Origin: Corynebacterium amycolatum SK46
Lineage (GTDB): Bacteria > Actinomycetota > Actinomycetes > Mycobacteriales > Mycobacteriaceae
Direction of reading: 5' to 3'
DNA length: 64,000 nucleotides
Assembly: GCF_000173655.1 (NCBI RefSeq)
Contig: NZ_ABZU01000006.1
Coordinates: 1 to 64,000, forward strand
Shown: positions 11,005-20,033 of the stretch, one piece after another
Numbering within the stretch: the first letter of the stretch is position 1
Layout: every line of letters starts with the position of its first letter
Made by a program: the position numbers and the translations under genes
Notes under the pieces: generated by a model
What the model was told of the DNA's origin: nothing
Databases searched by the model: none
Seen by the model: only the letters and a program-made list of their open reading frames with translations

Positions 11005-12588
11005 ATGACTGCCACGCACGCTCCTCAGCGCGATCGCTCAGCTGCGGTTTTGAACAAGGCTCGTCGGCAAGCGGACTTGAATCGTCTACGCGAGGAAACC
11101 GTTAAGGGCGATATCCCTGATCTGCTGGTCATTGGCGCCGGTATTACTGGTGTCGGCATCGCTTTAGATGCGGCGTCGAGGGGTTTGAAGACCGTTCTCG
11201 TCGAATCGAAGGATCTAGCTTTCGGCACCTCTCGTTGGTCATCGAAGCTCGCCCACGGCGGCCTGCGCTACCTTGCCAGCGGCAATGTCGGTATCGCTCG
11301 CCGCTCAGCTATTGAACGTGGTGCGCTGCTCGACGTCACCGCTCCGCACCTGGTACATAACCTGCCGCAGGTCGTGCCGGTGATGGATAAGTTCGCACCG
11401 CTGACCCGAGTTTTGCCGCGTTTAGGCTTTTTGGCCGGTGACTTTCTGCGCATTATCGCCGGTACCTCCGCCACTACCCTGCCGTTGTCCCGGACTGTCA
11501 GTTCCCGCCGTGTCAGCCAGCTTTCGCCGACAGTCCGTAAGCGCGACGTGAAATTCGGCTACGTCAACTACGACGGTCAGCTGCGTGACGACGCACGTCT
11601 GGTCACCGCTATCGCTCGAACTGCTGCTAGCTACGGTGCAACTATTCTGACCCGGGTGCGCTGCGAGAACGCCTCTGGCACGAGCGCCACGCTAATCGAC
11701 GAGCTCACTGGCGAATCCTTCGAGCTGCCGGCTCACGCAGTGGTCAATGCCACTGGTGTATGGGCAGCCGAACTGGCAACGAACATCAAGATTCGCCCAT
11801 CTCGCGGCACGCACCTGATTCTTGACGCCGCGAAGCTAGGCAACCCTACCGGATCTCTCACGGTACCGGTTCCTGGTCACACCAACCGCTTCTGTTTTGT
11901 TCTGCCCGCAGAGCACAACCGCGTCTACATTGGCCTGACCGATGAGGATGCACCGGGCCCGATCCCGGATGTTCCGAAAGTACCGGAGGATGACATCGTT
12001 TTTCTGCTCGATGTCATCAACCAGGCACTCGAGGTTCCACTCACTCGCGACGATGTCATCGGCGCTTTCGCCGGTCTGCGTCCGCTCATCGACGCCGGCG
12101 AGGCGCACACCGCGGACCTCTCCCGCGAGCACGCCTTGTTGGAGGCCCCGAACGGCCTGATTTCCATTACTGGTGGCAAGCTCACCGAGTACCGTCTTAT
12201 GGCTGAGCAAGCCGTGGACAAGGTGGCAGAAAAGCTCGGCGTTTCACTTGCTCCGTGCTCCACCCGCACCATCCCTGTGCTGGGCTCCGAGCCAGAGGCG
12301 CTCGACCGCGCTCGCACCGCTGCCGCTGCCGGCCGTATCCCGATGCCCCTGTTTAATCGCTACGGTGCCGAATCCTTCGAGGTCATCGAATCCTGTCCGC
12401 TCGACCGACCGCTCGACCCGGTAGCGGAGGGACTCGATGTCACCCGCGCCGAGTTCGCCTGGCATGTGACACACGAGGGAGCTCTCAGCGTCGACGATAT
12501 TCTCGATCGCCGCACACGGCTGGGGCTGGTCATGGCTGATCGCGAAGCTGCCCTGCCAGCTGCTGAGGAGGCACTGGGACTGGCCTAG
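11005..12588 (+). CDS. glpD: Aerobic glycerol-3-phosphate dehydrogenase
   Basis: Membrane-associated FAD enzyme that oxidises glycerol-3-phosphate to dihydroxyacetone phosphate and passes electrons to menaquinone. It has the dinucleotide fold LLVIGAGITGVGIALDAASRG near residue 35, the GlpD signature FGTSRWSSKLAHGGLRYL, IRPSRGTHLILD and the substrate-loop GKLTEYRLMAEQAVDK. The 527 residues include the C-terminal DAO_C helical domain. GAGGAAG precedes the ATG. It is monocistronic with a terminator at 12637. Glycerol phosphate may come from lipid turnover or from uptake. Confidence 0.93.
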   Translation: MTATHAPQRDRSAAVLNKARRQADLNRLREETVKGDIPDLLVIGAGITGVGIALDAASRGLKTVLVESKDLAFGTSRWSSKLAHGGLRYLASGNVGIARRSAIERGALLDVTAPHLVHNLPQVVPVMDKFAPLTRVLPRLGFLAGDFLRIIAGTSATTLPLSRTVSSRRVSQLSPTVRKRDVKFGYVNYDGQLRDDARLVTAIARTAASYGATILTRVRCENASGTSATLIDELTGESFELPAHAVVNATGVWAAELATNIKIRPSRGTHLILDAAKLGNPTGSLTVPVPGHTNRFCFVLPAEHNRVYIGLTDEDAPGPIPDVPKVPEDDIVFLLDVINQALEVPLTRDDVIGAFAGLRPLIDAGEAHTADLSREHALLEAPNGLISITGGKLTEYRLMAEQAVDKVAEKLGVSLAPCSTRTIPVLGSEPEALDRARTAAAAGRIPMPLFNRYGAESFEVIESCPLDRPLDPVAEGLDVTRAEFAWHVTHEGALSVDDILDRRTRLGLVMADREAALPAAEEALGLA

Positions 12589-12636
12589 CGCTGGTCATTG
12601 CCGCGCCTGCTTCTGATGTGGCCGTAGCTACTGGAT

Positions 12637-12667
12637 AAAGCGGGGAGCCTTCGGACTTCCCGCTTTT
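12637..12667 (+). terminator. Rho-independent terminator after glpD
   Basis: Stem AGCGGGGAG pairs with CTTCCCGCT (one G-T pair), with loop CCTTCGGA and a TTTTT run directly after. It lies between glpD and the aminotransferase gene. Confidence 0.8.
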
Positions 12668-12685
12668 TCGGTATACACGAAAACT

Positions 12686-13837
12686 ATGAGTGTAAATAAC
12701 GCTGTCACTTTCCCCTCCCTCGATGAACTCCGCTCCCGCGGGACAGTCAAATGGACCGCATATTCCCCGGACGTGCTGCCACTGTGGGTCGCCGAATCTG
12801 ATGCCACAACCTGCCCTGCGGTCAGTGCCGCGATCGACGAGGCGTGTCAGCGCGAACAGTTCGGATACCTCTCGCAGGACATCACCGCGCTTACGACCGC
12901 AACCGCGGACTTTTCTGCAGAACGCTACGGATGGCGTCCCAACCCCGACAATATCTTTGCAGTCGCCGACGTCGTCCGCGGAGTCACACTCGCAGTTGAA
13001 CGCTTCACCCGCCCCGATTCCGCAATTGTCGTCCCCACTCCCGCCTACATGCCGTTTTTCCAGGTAGGTCCCGCGCTGGGACGCGAGACGATGTGCATCC
13101 CCACGCTTGCCGACGGCCCGGATCTCGGCGCCCTCGAACGCGCCTTCGCCGACGGTGCCGGTTGCCTGATCTTGTGTAACCCGAATAACCCTCTCGGCTT
13201 TACCTACTCCCCCGAAAAACTGCGTGAGATTACCGATTTAGCCACTCGCTTTGATGCGCGCGTTATCTCAGACGAGATTCACGGCCCGGTTGTTCTAGAT
13301 GGCACTCACACTCCAACCGCGTCGGTGTCGGATACTGCGGCGGCCGTGACTATCACGGTGACTGCTACCTCGAAGGGCTGGAATACCGCTGGCCTCAAGT
13401 GTGCGCAGATCATCTTTAACGACGAAGATGCCAAAACCTGGCTGGAACTGCCCTTCATTGTGCGCGAAGGCGCTTCTATTCTTGGTGTCGCCGCTGCCAC
13501 CGCCGCCTACCGCGATGGTGTGCCCTGGTTGGATAATTTTGTCGATGTCCTGCGCACCAACCGTGAGACTCTGCGAACACGTTTGTCCACTATTGCGCCG
13601 CAGGCTCGCTTTACCCCGCCGCAGGCATCATTCTTGGCGTGGCTGGACTTGGGTGACGTGCCTGGTGTTGACAGTGATGACCCAGCTGCGTGGCTGGTTG
13701 AAAACGCCAAAATAGCACTCAACCCCGGCTTCGCATTCGGCGAAGGCGGGGCTGGACATGTGCGGCTTAACTTTGCGACCTCCCCGGAAATCCTCGGCGA
13801 GGCCCTGGACCGTTTTGACGCGGCCCTGCGCTTGTAG
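12686..13837 (+). CDS. MalY/PatB-type PLP-dependent C-S beta-lyase (cystathionine beta-lyase)
   Basis: Fold-type I PLP enzyme of 383 residues. The Schiff-base Lys230 lies in TATSKGWNTAGLK. ILCNPNNPLG, VISDEIHGPVVL and the C-terminal Arg in GGAGHVRLNFATS complete the aminotransferase-like site. The N-terminal LPLWVAESD is the MalY/PatB/AecD signature (usually WVADMDF). Enzymes of this type cleave cystathionine or cysteine S-conjugates to pyruvate, ammonia and a thiol; the C. glutamicum relative AecD serves methionine synthesis. The start is 19 bases after the glpD terminator. Confidence 0.88.
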   Translation: MSVNNAVTFPSLDELRSRGTVKWTAYSPDVLPLWVAESDATTCPAVSAAIDEACQREQFGYLSQDITALTTATADFSAERYGWRPNPDNIFAVADVVRGVTLAVERFTRPDSAIVVPTPAYMPFFQVGPALGRETMCIPTLADGPDLGALERAFADGAGCLILCNPNNPLGFTYSPEKLREITDLATRFDARVISDEIHGPVVLDGTHTPTASVSDTAAAVTITVTATSKGWNTAGLKCAQIIFNDEDAKTWLELPFIVREGASILGVAAATAAYRDGVPWLDNFVDVLRTNRETLRTRLSTIAPQARFTPPQASFLAWLDLGDVPGVDSDDPAAWLVENAKIALNPGFAFGEGGAGHVRLNFATSPEILGEALDRFDAALRL

Positions 13838-13845
13838 TTGACGTT

Positions 13846-15204
13846 TTAGTTGGTGACAGTGACGCTGCCATCGGCGTTGACAACAACGTTGGCGGCCAAA
13901 GCGCGAGCCAGGTTCATGCGAACGTGCTGGCCCTCACCGTCAGTGCGGTCGAGCGGGTAACCGGATGGGATTGCGGTCTGAGCGAGGATGGAGCTGCGCT
14001 GTTCCTCAGTCAGCTGCGGGAAGCGGGTCTCCAGCAAACCTGCGTAACGCTTCGGAACAACAACTGGCTCATTAGCCGGGCCAACCTGCTTGAAGTCGTA
14101 GGTCATGCGCTCGGTGTACTGCTGAACGGCAGCTGCGGTGCTCATGTACGGGGTGTCCTTGGCAACGCAGTTGGCGATGGTGTCGCCACAGCGGTACTCG
14201 AGCTCCGTCCGCAGCTCATCCATTGCTTCTTCAATGAGTGGGCGGAACTCTGGGTCTGCCCAACGGTCAGCTGCGGCCTGGTTGCCCATCATGCGGCCGC
14301 CCATGACGTCCAGCGGGTAGTGGACGCCCATGACAAGGCGAGAATGACCGGCCTCGGACGCACGCGCCTGAATCTGTGGTGCAACCTCCGGCAGCATCAT
14401 AGCCAGCATGGTTGAAGTCCATGCAGCCTTGTTGGTGTGGCCCGACGGGTAGGACGGCGTTGTCGAGTACGGGTCGTCCTGACCTTCGCGGTAGTAGCGC
14501 TCGATGCGCTCCGGTGCCACCACAAACGGGCGATCGTAGCCGTAGGCGTACTTCTCGAAGAAGGTCGAGCTGACCAGGCCACCACCGCGGGCAAGGTTGC
14601 CGGACAGCAGTGCCTTCACCTTCGGCAGGCGTCCCTCATCGAAAGCATCACGGAAGTGCTGGCCCAGGTTTGCACCGAAAGCAGTGGAAATATTGGCCAG
14701 TGGGTCCAGGTAGTCGTCATCAAGAGCGAGTTCCTGTGCCTGCGGGTCATTCTTGGCAGCGTTATTAATGCGGACGACCGTTTCCAGGTTCTGGTCCATA
14801 ACCTCTGGGTGGTTCTTCTCCAGCTCCACGAAAGGATGCACAACGTAGAAGTAGAACCAGTTATCGGTGGCGGCATCCGACGGGTACGGGCGCGCAATCT
14901 GGTCCGGGCGATACGAGGTTGGTTTCGGCGCATTCGGGTCGGTGTTTTCACCGGAAGATGATGGCAGCGAAATAGAATCCGGGACCTCGAAGCCACCGCC
15001 GGGCAACTCGATTCCCTCTGGAGCGGCCACATTAGCTGGGAGATTAGAAACAGAATCCAGGCGGTTGCCCAGCTCGGCCAACGGGTTGACCGGAGCCGCC
15101 ACGGCCGTTGCCGGTGTAAGTCCCATTACAACTGCCACTGCTGCGGTAGCAGCGCCGACGCGAGTACGAGTTGCAGTGCGCTTGTGCGGCTTCAAAGAAG
15201 ACAC
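13846..15204 (-). CDS. Secreted class A acid phosphatase (PAP2 superfamily)
   Basis: Exported phosphatase of 452 residues. A basic N-terminus (KPHKRTATRTR) followed by a hydrophobic stretch ending ATAVAA is a signal peptide with cleavage before APVN. The PAP2 motifs are in order: KYAYGYDRP, PSYPSGHTNKAAW and SRLVMGVHYPLDVMGGR. The GTG at 15204, with AAAGGA upstream, is preferred over an upstream ATG, since the longer form would place 21 unlikely residues before the signal. It converges with the MalY gene, with 8 bp between stops. The substrate is unknown; trehalose or polyprenyl phosphates, or general phosphate scavenging, are all possible. Confidence 0.88.
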   Translation of the reverse strand: MSSLKPHKRTATRTRVGAATAAVAVVMGLTPATAVAAPVNPLAELGNRLDSVSNLPANVAAPEGIELPGGGFEVPDSISLPSSSGENTDPNAPKPTSYRPDQIARPYPSDAATDNWFYFYVVHPFVELEKNHPEVMDQNLETVVRINNAAKNDPQAQELALDDDYLDPLANISTAFGANLGQHFRDAFDEGRLPKVKALLSGNLARGGGLVSSTFFEKYAYGYDRPFVVAPERIERYYREGQDDPYSTTPSYPSGHTNKAAWTSTMLAMMLPEVAPQIQARASEAGHSRLVMGVHYPLDVMGGRMMGNQAAADRWADPEFRPLIEEAMDELRTELEYRCGDTIANCVAKDTPYMSTAAAVQQYTERMTYDFKQVGPANEPVVVPKRYAGLLETRFPQLTEEQRSSILAQTAIPSGYPLDRTDGEGQHVRMNLARALAANVVVNADGSVTVTN

Positions 15205-15410
15205 TGAAGCATTCCTTTCCAGATAGCTGCGTGGGAGGCACCAGTTGTGAAGTGCTTTATATGCCAAGGTCTGACAAAATCTTCACTTATGTTAAGCGCA
15301 CTGCGAGGTTTCGGCGCGTTGAAAAGAAACAAGTTTTCAAAATGCTAGCGCCAATCGTGGGAAGTCTCCCCCTCAGACTCCAGGTTTTCACTGATAAATG
15401 CATAAAAGAA

Positions 15411-15443
15411 ACCGGTTGGCGGGAGAAACGCCCGTCAACCGGT
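15411..15443 (-). terminator. Terminator downstream of the hydroxyacyl-CoA dehydrogenase gene
   Basis: ACCGGTTGGCGGG and CCCGTCAACCGGT form a nearly perfect stem. On the minus strand it is followed by TTTCTTTT, so it suits the gene ending at 15486. Confidence 0.75.
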
Positions 15444-15485
15444 AAGAATTCAATACTCGCCCCAAACGGGGGCTAAAAGCGTGGA

Positions 15486-16352
15486 CTACTTGGAGTAGTC
15501 GTAGAAGCCACGGCCGGACTTGCGGCCGAAGTGCCCCGCCTCAACCATGCGCTTGAGCAGCGGAGGTGCCGCGTATGTCGGCTCCTTGTACTCATCAAAC
15601 ATCGCATCGGCAATGAACTTGATGGTGTCCAGACCAACCATGTCGGCCAGAGTCAGCGGACCCATCGGGTGCGCACAGCCATTGACCATGCCGGCATCGA
15701 TGTCTTCTGCGGTAGCAATGCCGTCCTGCAGCATGCGGATAGCGCCGAGGATGTACGGAACCAGCAGGGCGTTAACAATGAAGCCCGAGCGATCCTTAGC
15801 ACGAATGACGGTCTTGCCCAGCGCCTCGGAAGCGTACTCGTACGCACGCTCCGACTGAACATCACCGGTGGTCAGAGTAACGACATGCTCTACCAGAGGC
15901 AGAACCGGAACCGGGTTGAAGAAGTGCAGACCCATGACGCGCTCCGGGCGCTTGGTGGCTGCGGCAATGGACTGAATCGGCAGCGAGGAGGTGTTGGAAG
16001 CCAGGATGGCATCGTCCGACTCCACAATCTCATCGAGCTGCGAGAAGACGCTGGCCTTTACTTCCGGGTTCTCCACGATGGCCTCGATGACCAGCTCACG
16101 GTCAGCGAAGTCTTCCAGCTTGGTGGTGAAGCTAATACGCCCCAGAATCTCATCACGTGCGGACTGCTCTAGCTTGCCACGGGAAACGGCCTTATCCAGC
16201 GACTTTTCAATACGGGCGCGACCGGACTCAAGGAACTCCTCCTTGGCCTCCCAGACCTTGACATCGCTACCGGCCTTCGCACAGACCTCAATAATTCCGG
16301 AGCCCATCTGACCGGCGCCGACGATACCTACTCGCGAGATACTATTTGCCAT
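15486..16352 (-). CDS. 3-hydroxyacyl-CoA dehydrogenase (3-hydroxybutyryl-CoA type)
   Basis: NAD-dependent oxidation of 3-hydroxyacyl-CoA in beta-oxidation or butyrate metabolism. Single-domain form of 288 residues: Rossmann motif VGIVGAGQMGSGI at the N-terminus, DAILASNTSSLPI, the catalytic His in GLHFFNPVPVLPLVEHV and the C-terminal domain with SGFIVNALLVPYI, GCAHPMGPLTLAD and KSGRGFYDYSK. The ribosome site AAGGTAGG lies before the ATG. It corresponds to Hbd/FadB2 proteins. It is not clustered with other fatty-acid genes here. Confidence 0.92.
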   Translation of the reverse strand: MANSISRVGIVGAGQMGSGIIEVCAKAGSDVKVWEAKEEFLESGRARIEKSLDKAVSRGKLEQSARDEILGRISFTTKLEDFADRELVIEAIVENPEVKASVFSQLDEIVESDDAILASNTSSLPIQSIAAATKRPERVMGLHFFNPVPVLPLVEHVVTLTTGDVQSERAYEYASEALGKTVIRAKDRSGFIVNALLVPYILGAIRMLQDGIATAEDIDAGMVNGCAHPMGPLTLADMVGLDTIKFIADAMFDEYKEPTYAAPPLLKRMVEAGHFGRKSGRGFYDYSK

Positions 16353-16419
16353 TGGCGTGTTTTCCTACCTTCTACTCTGGGTTATTAGTCAGCATTGTGC
16401 TTCATCCGAGTGCGCATTC

Positions 16420-16430
16420 GCTTGACGACG
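16420..16430 (-). repeat. Dispersed 11-mer CGTCGTCAAGC, intergenic copy
   Basis: Exact copy on the minus strand in the 184-bp gap between the lipoprotein and dehydrogenase genes. See the finding on this word. Confidence 0.6.
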
Positions 16431-16536
16431 ATCACAGCGCACTGGCTTCATTTACACGCTACTCACTTCCCCGGTTCCCCGGGCACGCTTTGCAGGACTT
16501 TTTACTTGAATTTCCCCCACGAGGTTTGGGCAGCGG

Positions 16537-17154
16537 CTAGTACTGCATACGTTTTTCCAGCGCCTGCTGAATATCTTCCAGCTGCTGCTGAGAAGAGCGT
16601 GCCAGATCTTGCAGGTCGTTTCCGCCATGCTTTTCCAGTTCTTCCCACTGGCCGAGCACCTTATCCAGGCTGCCTTCCATCAACGTCAGATAAGCCATAT
16701 CTGCGTGTGGCCCCTCCTCGTTCTCGAGGCGAGTCATGGTGGCGGTGTCGAGCTTGGTCTCCGACGGATCAACATCGACGCCGAGAGTCTTGACTAGCTG
16801 CGCTTCCTCTTCAGCAAAGATTGGCTCCGCCTGCTGCGCAATCTTTCGAGTCTCTTCCGAGACCGATTCCTTTGCAATTAGTGTCTGCGATGCTTTCTTC
16901 AGCGCCGCAGTATCTGCCGCCAGCTGAGCCAAGTTATCCCGAATGGCGGCAGTGGAGGCAACAGCACTCTGCTCCTGGCTTGACTGATTTTGGCTACCCT
17001 CCAGGGCTGCCTCATCGCTATCCCCACAAGCACTGAGACCAACGACGAGAGCAGAGGCCAGCACAGCGGAGCCAATACGCAGGCCACGCCCAATCAGAGA
17101 ATAGGTGTCACTGCTGGAAGCGGCTGCGCTATCGCGAATGGTGTCTGAGGACAT
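16537..17154 (-). CDS. Predicted lipoprotein, helical, function unknown
   Basis: 205 residues with a long hydrophilic N-terminus and then a hydrophobic stretch ending in the lipobox LSAC near residue 43, so the mature protein would be lipid-anchored on the outer face of the membrane. The rest is rich in Ala, Glu, Gln and Lys and looks largely alpha-helical or coiled-coil (QEQSAVASTAAIRDN, LDKVLGQWEELEKHGG). The start overlaps the stop of the upstream gene by one base (TAATG), so the two are translationally coupled. I do not recognise a family. Confidence 0.75.
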   Translation of the reverse strand: MSSDTIRDSAAASSSDTYSLIGRGLRIGSAVLASALVVGLSACGDSDEAALEGSQNQSSQEQSAVASTAAIRDNLAQLAADTAALKKASQTLIAKESVSEETRKIAQQAEPIFAEEEAQLVKTLGVDVDPSETKLDTATMTRLENEEGPHADMAYLTLMEGSLDKVLGQWEELEKHGGNDLQDLARSSQQQLEDIQQALEKRMQY

Positions 17155-17477
17155 TAGTCGACCTGCAGCTCGCCCATGCGATCCCAGTCCTGCTTATCTG
17201 GCAGTACCTGCGAGACAATCTTCGGGGTCTCAGCGAGCAGCGGCTTCATCGCCTCCAGGCCCTTGGCGAAGTGCTCGGAATTGACGTGGGCTTCACCAGC
17301 GTCATCATCGAATGCCTCGACGAGGATGTACTGGTTGGGGTCTTCTACGCTGCGGGACCATTCAAACCACTTGTTGCCAGCCTCTGCGCGGGTGGCAGCG
17401 GTGAACTCAGCGACGTGGTCCATCCATTCGTCGGCAAATTCCGGCTTAACTTGGTAATTCACAACGATAAAAATCAT
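17154..17477 (-). CDS. Antibiotic biosynthesis monooxygenase (ABM/YgiN-like) domain protein
   Basis: Small ferredoxin-like alpha/beta-barrel protein of about 107 residues. It shows the family pattern: IFIVVNYQVKPEFADEWMDHV, then GNKWFEWSRSVEDPNQYILVEAFDD, then HVNSEHFAKGLEAM. Such proteins act as quinol or small-aromatic monooxygenases, or simply bind small molecules, usually as dimers. The ATG at 17477 gives the normal family N-terminus; a GTG 36 bases upstream adds residues foreign to the family. It is followed directly by the lipoprotein gene. Confidence 0.82.
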   Translation of the reverse strand: MIFIVVNYQVKPEFADEWMDHVAEFTAATRAEAGNKWFEWSRSVEDPNQYILVEAFDDDAGEAHVNSEHFAKGLEAMKPLLAETPKIVSQVLPDKQDWDRMGELQVD

Positions 17478-17547
17478 GTCGCCCACTGTAGGCGCGTCCA
17501 AGCAGAATTGCACCCTTCGACGAATAGAGTTTCGCTGAGAATTTTTC

Positions 17548-17576
17548 TTACGCTGACCTCAGGTGACAGTTATATT
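17548..17576 (+). promoter_or_regulatory. Candidate promoter of the gamma carbonic anhydrase gene (leaderless)
   Basis: TTACGC at 17548 and TATATT at 17571 are 17 bp apart. The first ATG lies 7 nt after the -10 hexamer and has no ribosome site, as expected for a leaderless message. Confidence 0.4.
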
Positions 17577-17583
17577 GGTTTGT

Positions 17584-18138
17584 ATGATGAACACTCCGCT
17601 CATTCTCACCTACCAAGATAAGACCCCACGCATTCATTCCAGCGCCTGGATTGCGCCCGGCGCGGTCATTATCGGTGATGTCGAAATCGGTGCGGATAGC
17701 TCCGTGTTCTACGGTTCTGTTCTCCGAGGAGACGTCGCACCGATCCGCATCGGCCAGCGCACCAATATTCAGGACAACTCCACAGTCCATGTCGACCGAG
17801 GTGTGCCCACAATTCTCGGCGATGATGTCACCGTCGGGCACATGGCCTTGGTCCACGGCACCACGGTTGAAAATGGTTGCCTCATCGGCATGAAGTCCAC
17901 CCTGCTTTCGCGTTCCCGTATCGGCGCTGGCAGCCTCATTGCTGCAGGTGCCGTGGTGTTGGAAGATCAGATTATCGACCCCAGGTCGCTGGCTGCAGGC
18001 GTTCCCGCCAAGGTGCGTCGTGAACTCTCCGCCGAGGAAGCAGAGGGCTTCATCGCCCATGCAGGGCGTTATGTGGAAACAGCGTCCAACCACCGCCACC
18101 TCCGCGAGGTCGACCTGGATATGGTGACTTTTAACTAG
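17584..18138 (+). CDS. Gamma-class carbonic anhydrase-like hexapeptide protein
   Basis: Left-handed beta-helix protein of 184 residues, trimeric in its family, binding metal between subunits. Hexapeptide repeats run from IAPGAVIIGDVEIG to RIGAGSLIAAGAVV. The gamma-CA hallmarks are SVLRGDVAPIRIG, NIQDNSTVHVDRG (first metal His) and VGHMALVHG (second and third His). Related proteins are YrdA, CaiE and PaaY; activity ranges from CO2 hydration to thioester hydrolysis, and residues alone do not decide. The gene is divergent from the ABM operon and probably leaderless. Confidence 0.88.
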   Translation: MMNTPLILTYQDKTPRIHSSAWIAPGAVIIGDVEIGADSSVFYGSVLRGDVAPIRIGQRTNIQDNSTVHVDRGVPTILGDDVTVGHMALVHGTTVENGCLIGMKSTLLSRSRIGAGSLIAAGAVVLEDQIIDPRSLAAGVPAKVRRELSAEEAEGFIAHAGRYVETASNHRHLREVDLDMVTFN

Positions 18139-18151
18139 GCGGCTGCCGAGG

Positions 18152-18180
18152 CGCCTAGCTAAGCGGCTAGGCGGATTGTT
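18152..18180. terminator. Hairpin between convergent genes
   Basis: CGCCTAGC (18152-18159) and GCTAGGCG (18166-18173) form an 8-bp perfect stem followed by GATTGTTT. It can serve the carbonic anhydrase gene and, from the other side, the nicotinamidase gene. Confidence 0.55.
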
Positions 18181-18200
18181 TGACGGTCAGCGTCGCAGCA

Positions 18201-18908
18201 CTACACCACTGTCGCGCCCGCCGCGGCCAATTCCGCTAGTGCAGCCTTGCCGCGCTCCGGGTCCACCGCCGCGACCTGATTGCTCAGAACACGAACGGAA
18301 AAGCCCTCCTTGAGGCCATCGAGCACTGTGGCGCGGACGCAGTGGTCAGTCGCAACTCCCACCACATCGATTTCTTCGATGTCAGAGGCGCGGAGAGCGT
18401 CGGCAAGCGAAACGCCAGCCTCCGTTGTTCCCTCGAAACCGGAGTAGGCGGCGGCGTACTCCCCTTTTGTGACATCGATACGCACAGCAGCGGGGTTGAG
18501 CTGCTCAAAAAACGCGATGGCGCGCTGCATGCCGGGGTGAATCTCTGCGCCCGGGGTACCTGCAACACAGTGTTTCGGCCAGGTATCGACGAAATCCGGG
18601 GTTTCAGAGAAATGCGTGCCTGGGTCGATGTGATTGTCACGGGTGGTCGCAAGAACCGAGTACTTGTTAGCTGTGCCCGCAACATGCAGATATGTAGCGG
18701 TGTACGCTGCCTCAGCACCGTCGACGGCAAGTGCGCCACCCGCGGAAAAATCATTCTGAGCGTCGACTACTACCAGTGCCATGCGGGGACGCGCCGGGCG
18801 CTGTTGTTCCTCGGAGTGGGCATCGTTGCTGGTGTCTGCCGCGGTGCCAGCGTTGTCCGAGTTGTCCGCATTGACCTGTCGGTAGATTTCGGAGAAGGAA
18901 GCGTTCAT
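18201..18908 (-). CDS. pncA: Nicotinamidase (isochorismatase superfamily)
   Basis: Hydrolyses nicotinamide to nicotinate for NAD salvage; in mycobacteria the homologue activates pyrazinamide. The cysteine-hydrolase triad is visible: Asp in VVVDAQNDFSAGGAL, Lys in VTKGEYAAAYSGF and Cys in GVATDHCVRATVLDG. The metal-binding region is TRDNHIDPGTHFS. An N-terminal extension of about 42 polar residues (SDNAGTAADTSNDAHSEEQQ) precedes the core; an internal ATG at 18782 would start exactly at the fold but has no ribosome site. I keep the longer form, with moderate certainty on the start. Confidence 0.88.
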   Translation of the reverse strand: MNASFSEIYRQVNADNSDNAGTAADTSNDAHSEEQQRPARPRMALVVVDAQNDFSAGGALAVDGAEAAYTATYLHVAGTANKYSVLATTRDNHIDPGTHFSETPDFVDTWPKHCVAGTPGAEIHPGMQRAIAFFEQLNPAAVRIDVTKGEYAAAYSGFEGTTEAGVSLADALRASDIEEIDVVGVATDHCVRATVLDGLKEGFSVRVLSNQVAAVDPERGKAALAELAAAGATVV

Positions 18909-19079
18909 GGCCTATATCTTGCCACGTGCTCACATTCAGAGAAGCACGTGAACTATCGGCCGGACATCGACGCCCTACCGACAACACAGAGTCAATCCGG
19001 GAAAGCGGTTAAAATTGCTCCGGTAATTCTTTGATACGACGACGGCTCCTGGTCGCGTCCTCCAATACGGGAGGTTTTT

Positions 19080-20033
19080 ATGGCAGGCGGACTTGTCGCG
19101 CTGCTTGACGACGTTGCCACGATTGCACGCGCTGCAGCGGCAACAACAGACGATATTGCGGCTGCGGCCGGCAAAGCTAGCGCTAAAGCCGCCGGTGTTG
19201 TGGTTGACGACGCTGCGGTGACGCCTAAATTCGTCGAGGGTGTCTCGCCGAAACGCGAGCTGCCGATTATTTGGCGTATCACCAAGGGCTCCTTGGTCAA
19301 TAAAATTGTCATTATTCTTCCGATTGCGCTGCTGCTCAGCCAGTTTCTCCCCTGGGCACTGACACCGATTTTGATGCTCGGTGGCTCATACCTGTGCTTT
19401 GAGGGCATGGAAAAGGTCTGGGAGAAGATTAAGCACCGAATCTCTCCCGAGCAGACTGAGCAGGAGCGGATAGAGGCGGCGACCAATCGCACACCACAAA
19501 ATGAAGATTCGCTGGTGAAGTCTGCAATTTTCACAGACTTGATTCTCTCTGCGGAAATCATGGTGATTTCTCTCAATGAGGTCGCTGATCAACCACTACT
19601 CAATCGCGCGCTGATTCTTATTGTGGTAGCACTCATCATCACGCTTGCGGTCTACGGCGTGGTGGGCTTCTTGGTCAAGATTGATGACATTGGCCTGCAC
19701 CTGCAGTCCAAGAAGTCAGCCGGTATCAGTAAGCTTGGTACGGCACTGGTCAAAACCATGCCAATCGTTCTGAACACGATCGGCATTATCGGCACGTTTG
19801 CCATGTTGTGGGTCGGTGGACACATCATGGTGGTCGGCCTCGACGAGCTGGGCTGGCATCTCCCCTACCAGCTGGTCCACAACCTTGAGCAGCTGTTTAC
19901 CGGCGGCTTCCTCGGCTGGTTGGCCAACACCACCGGCTCACTGATTTTCGGCGCCATCTGGGGAGCAATCATTGTGGCGATTGTCGCCGTGCTGCCATTC
20001 GGCCACGGCAAGCACAACAAGTCTGACGCTTAG
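19080..20033 (+). CDS. DUF808 family membrane protein (YedI-like)
   Basis: 317-residue inner-membrane protein. The conserved N-terminus AGGLVALLDDVATIARAAAA and the following SAKAAGVVVDDAAVTPKFVEG are the DUF808 signature. About six hydrophobic helices follow, between residues 80 and 310. GGGAGG is placed 5 nt before the ATG. Function is unknown in the family. Its stop overlaps that of the convergent SEC-C gene by 4 bp. Confidence 0.88.
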   Translation: MAGGLVALLDDVATIARAAAATTDDIAAAAGKASAKAAGVVVDDAAVTPKFVEGVSPKRELPIIWRITKGSLVNKIVIILPIALLLSQFLPWALTPILMLGGSYLCFEGMEKVWEKIKHRISPEQTEQERIEAATNRTPQNEDSLVKSAIFTDLILSAEIMVISLNEVADQPLLNRALILIVVALIITLAVYGVVGFLVKIDDIGLHLQSKKSAGISKLGTALVKTMPIVLNTIGIIGTFAMLWVGGHIMVVGLDELGWHLPYQLVHNLEQLFTGGFLGWLANTTGSLIFGAIWGAIIVAIVAVLPFGHGKHNKSDA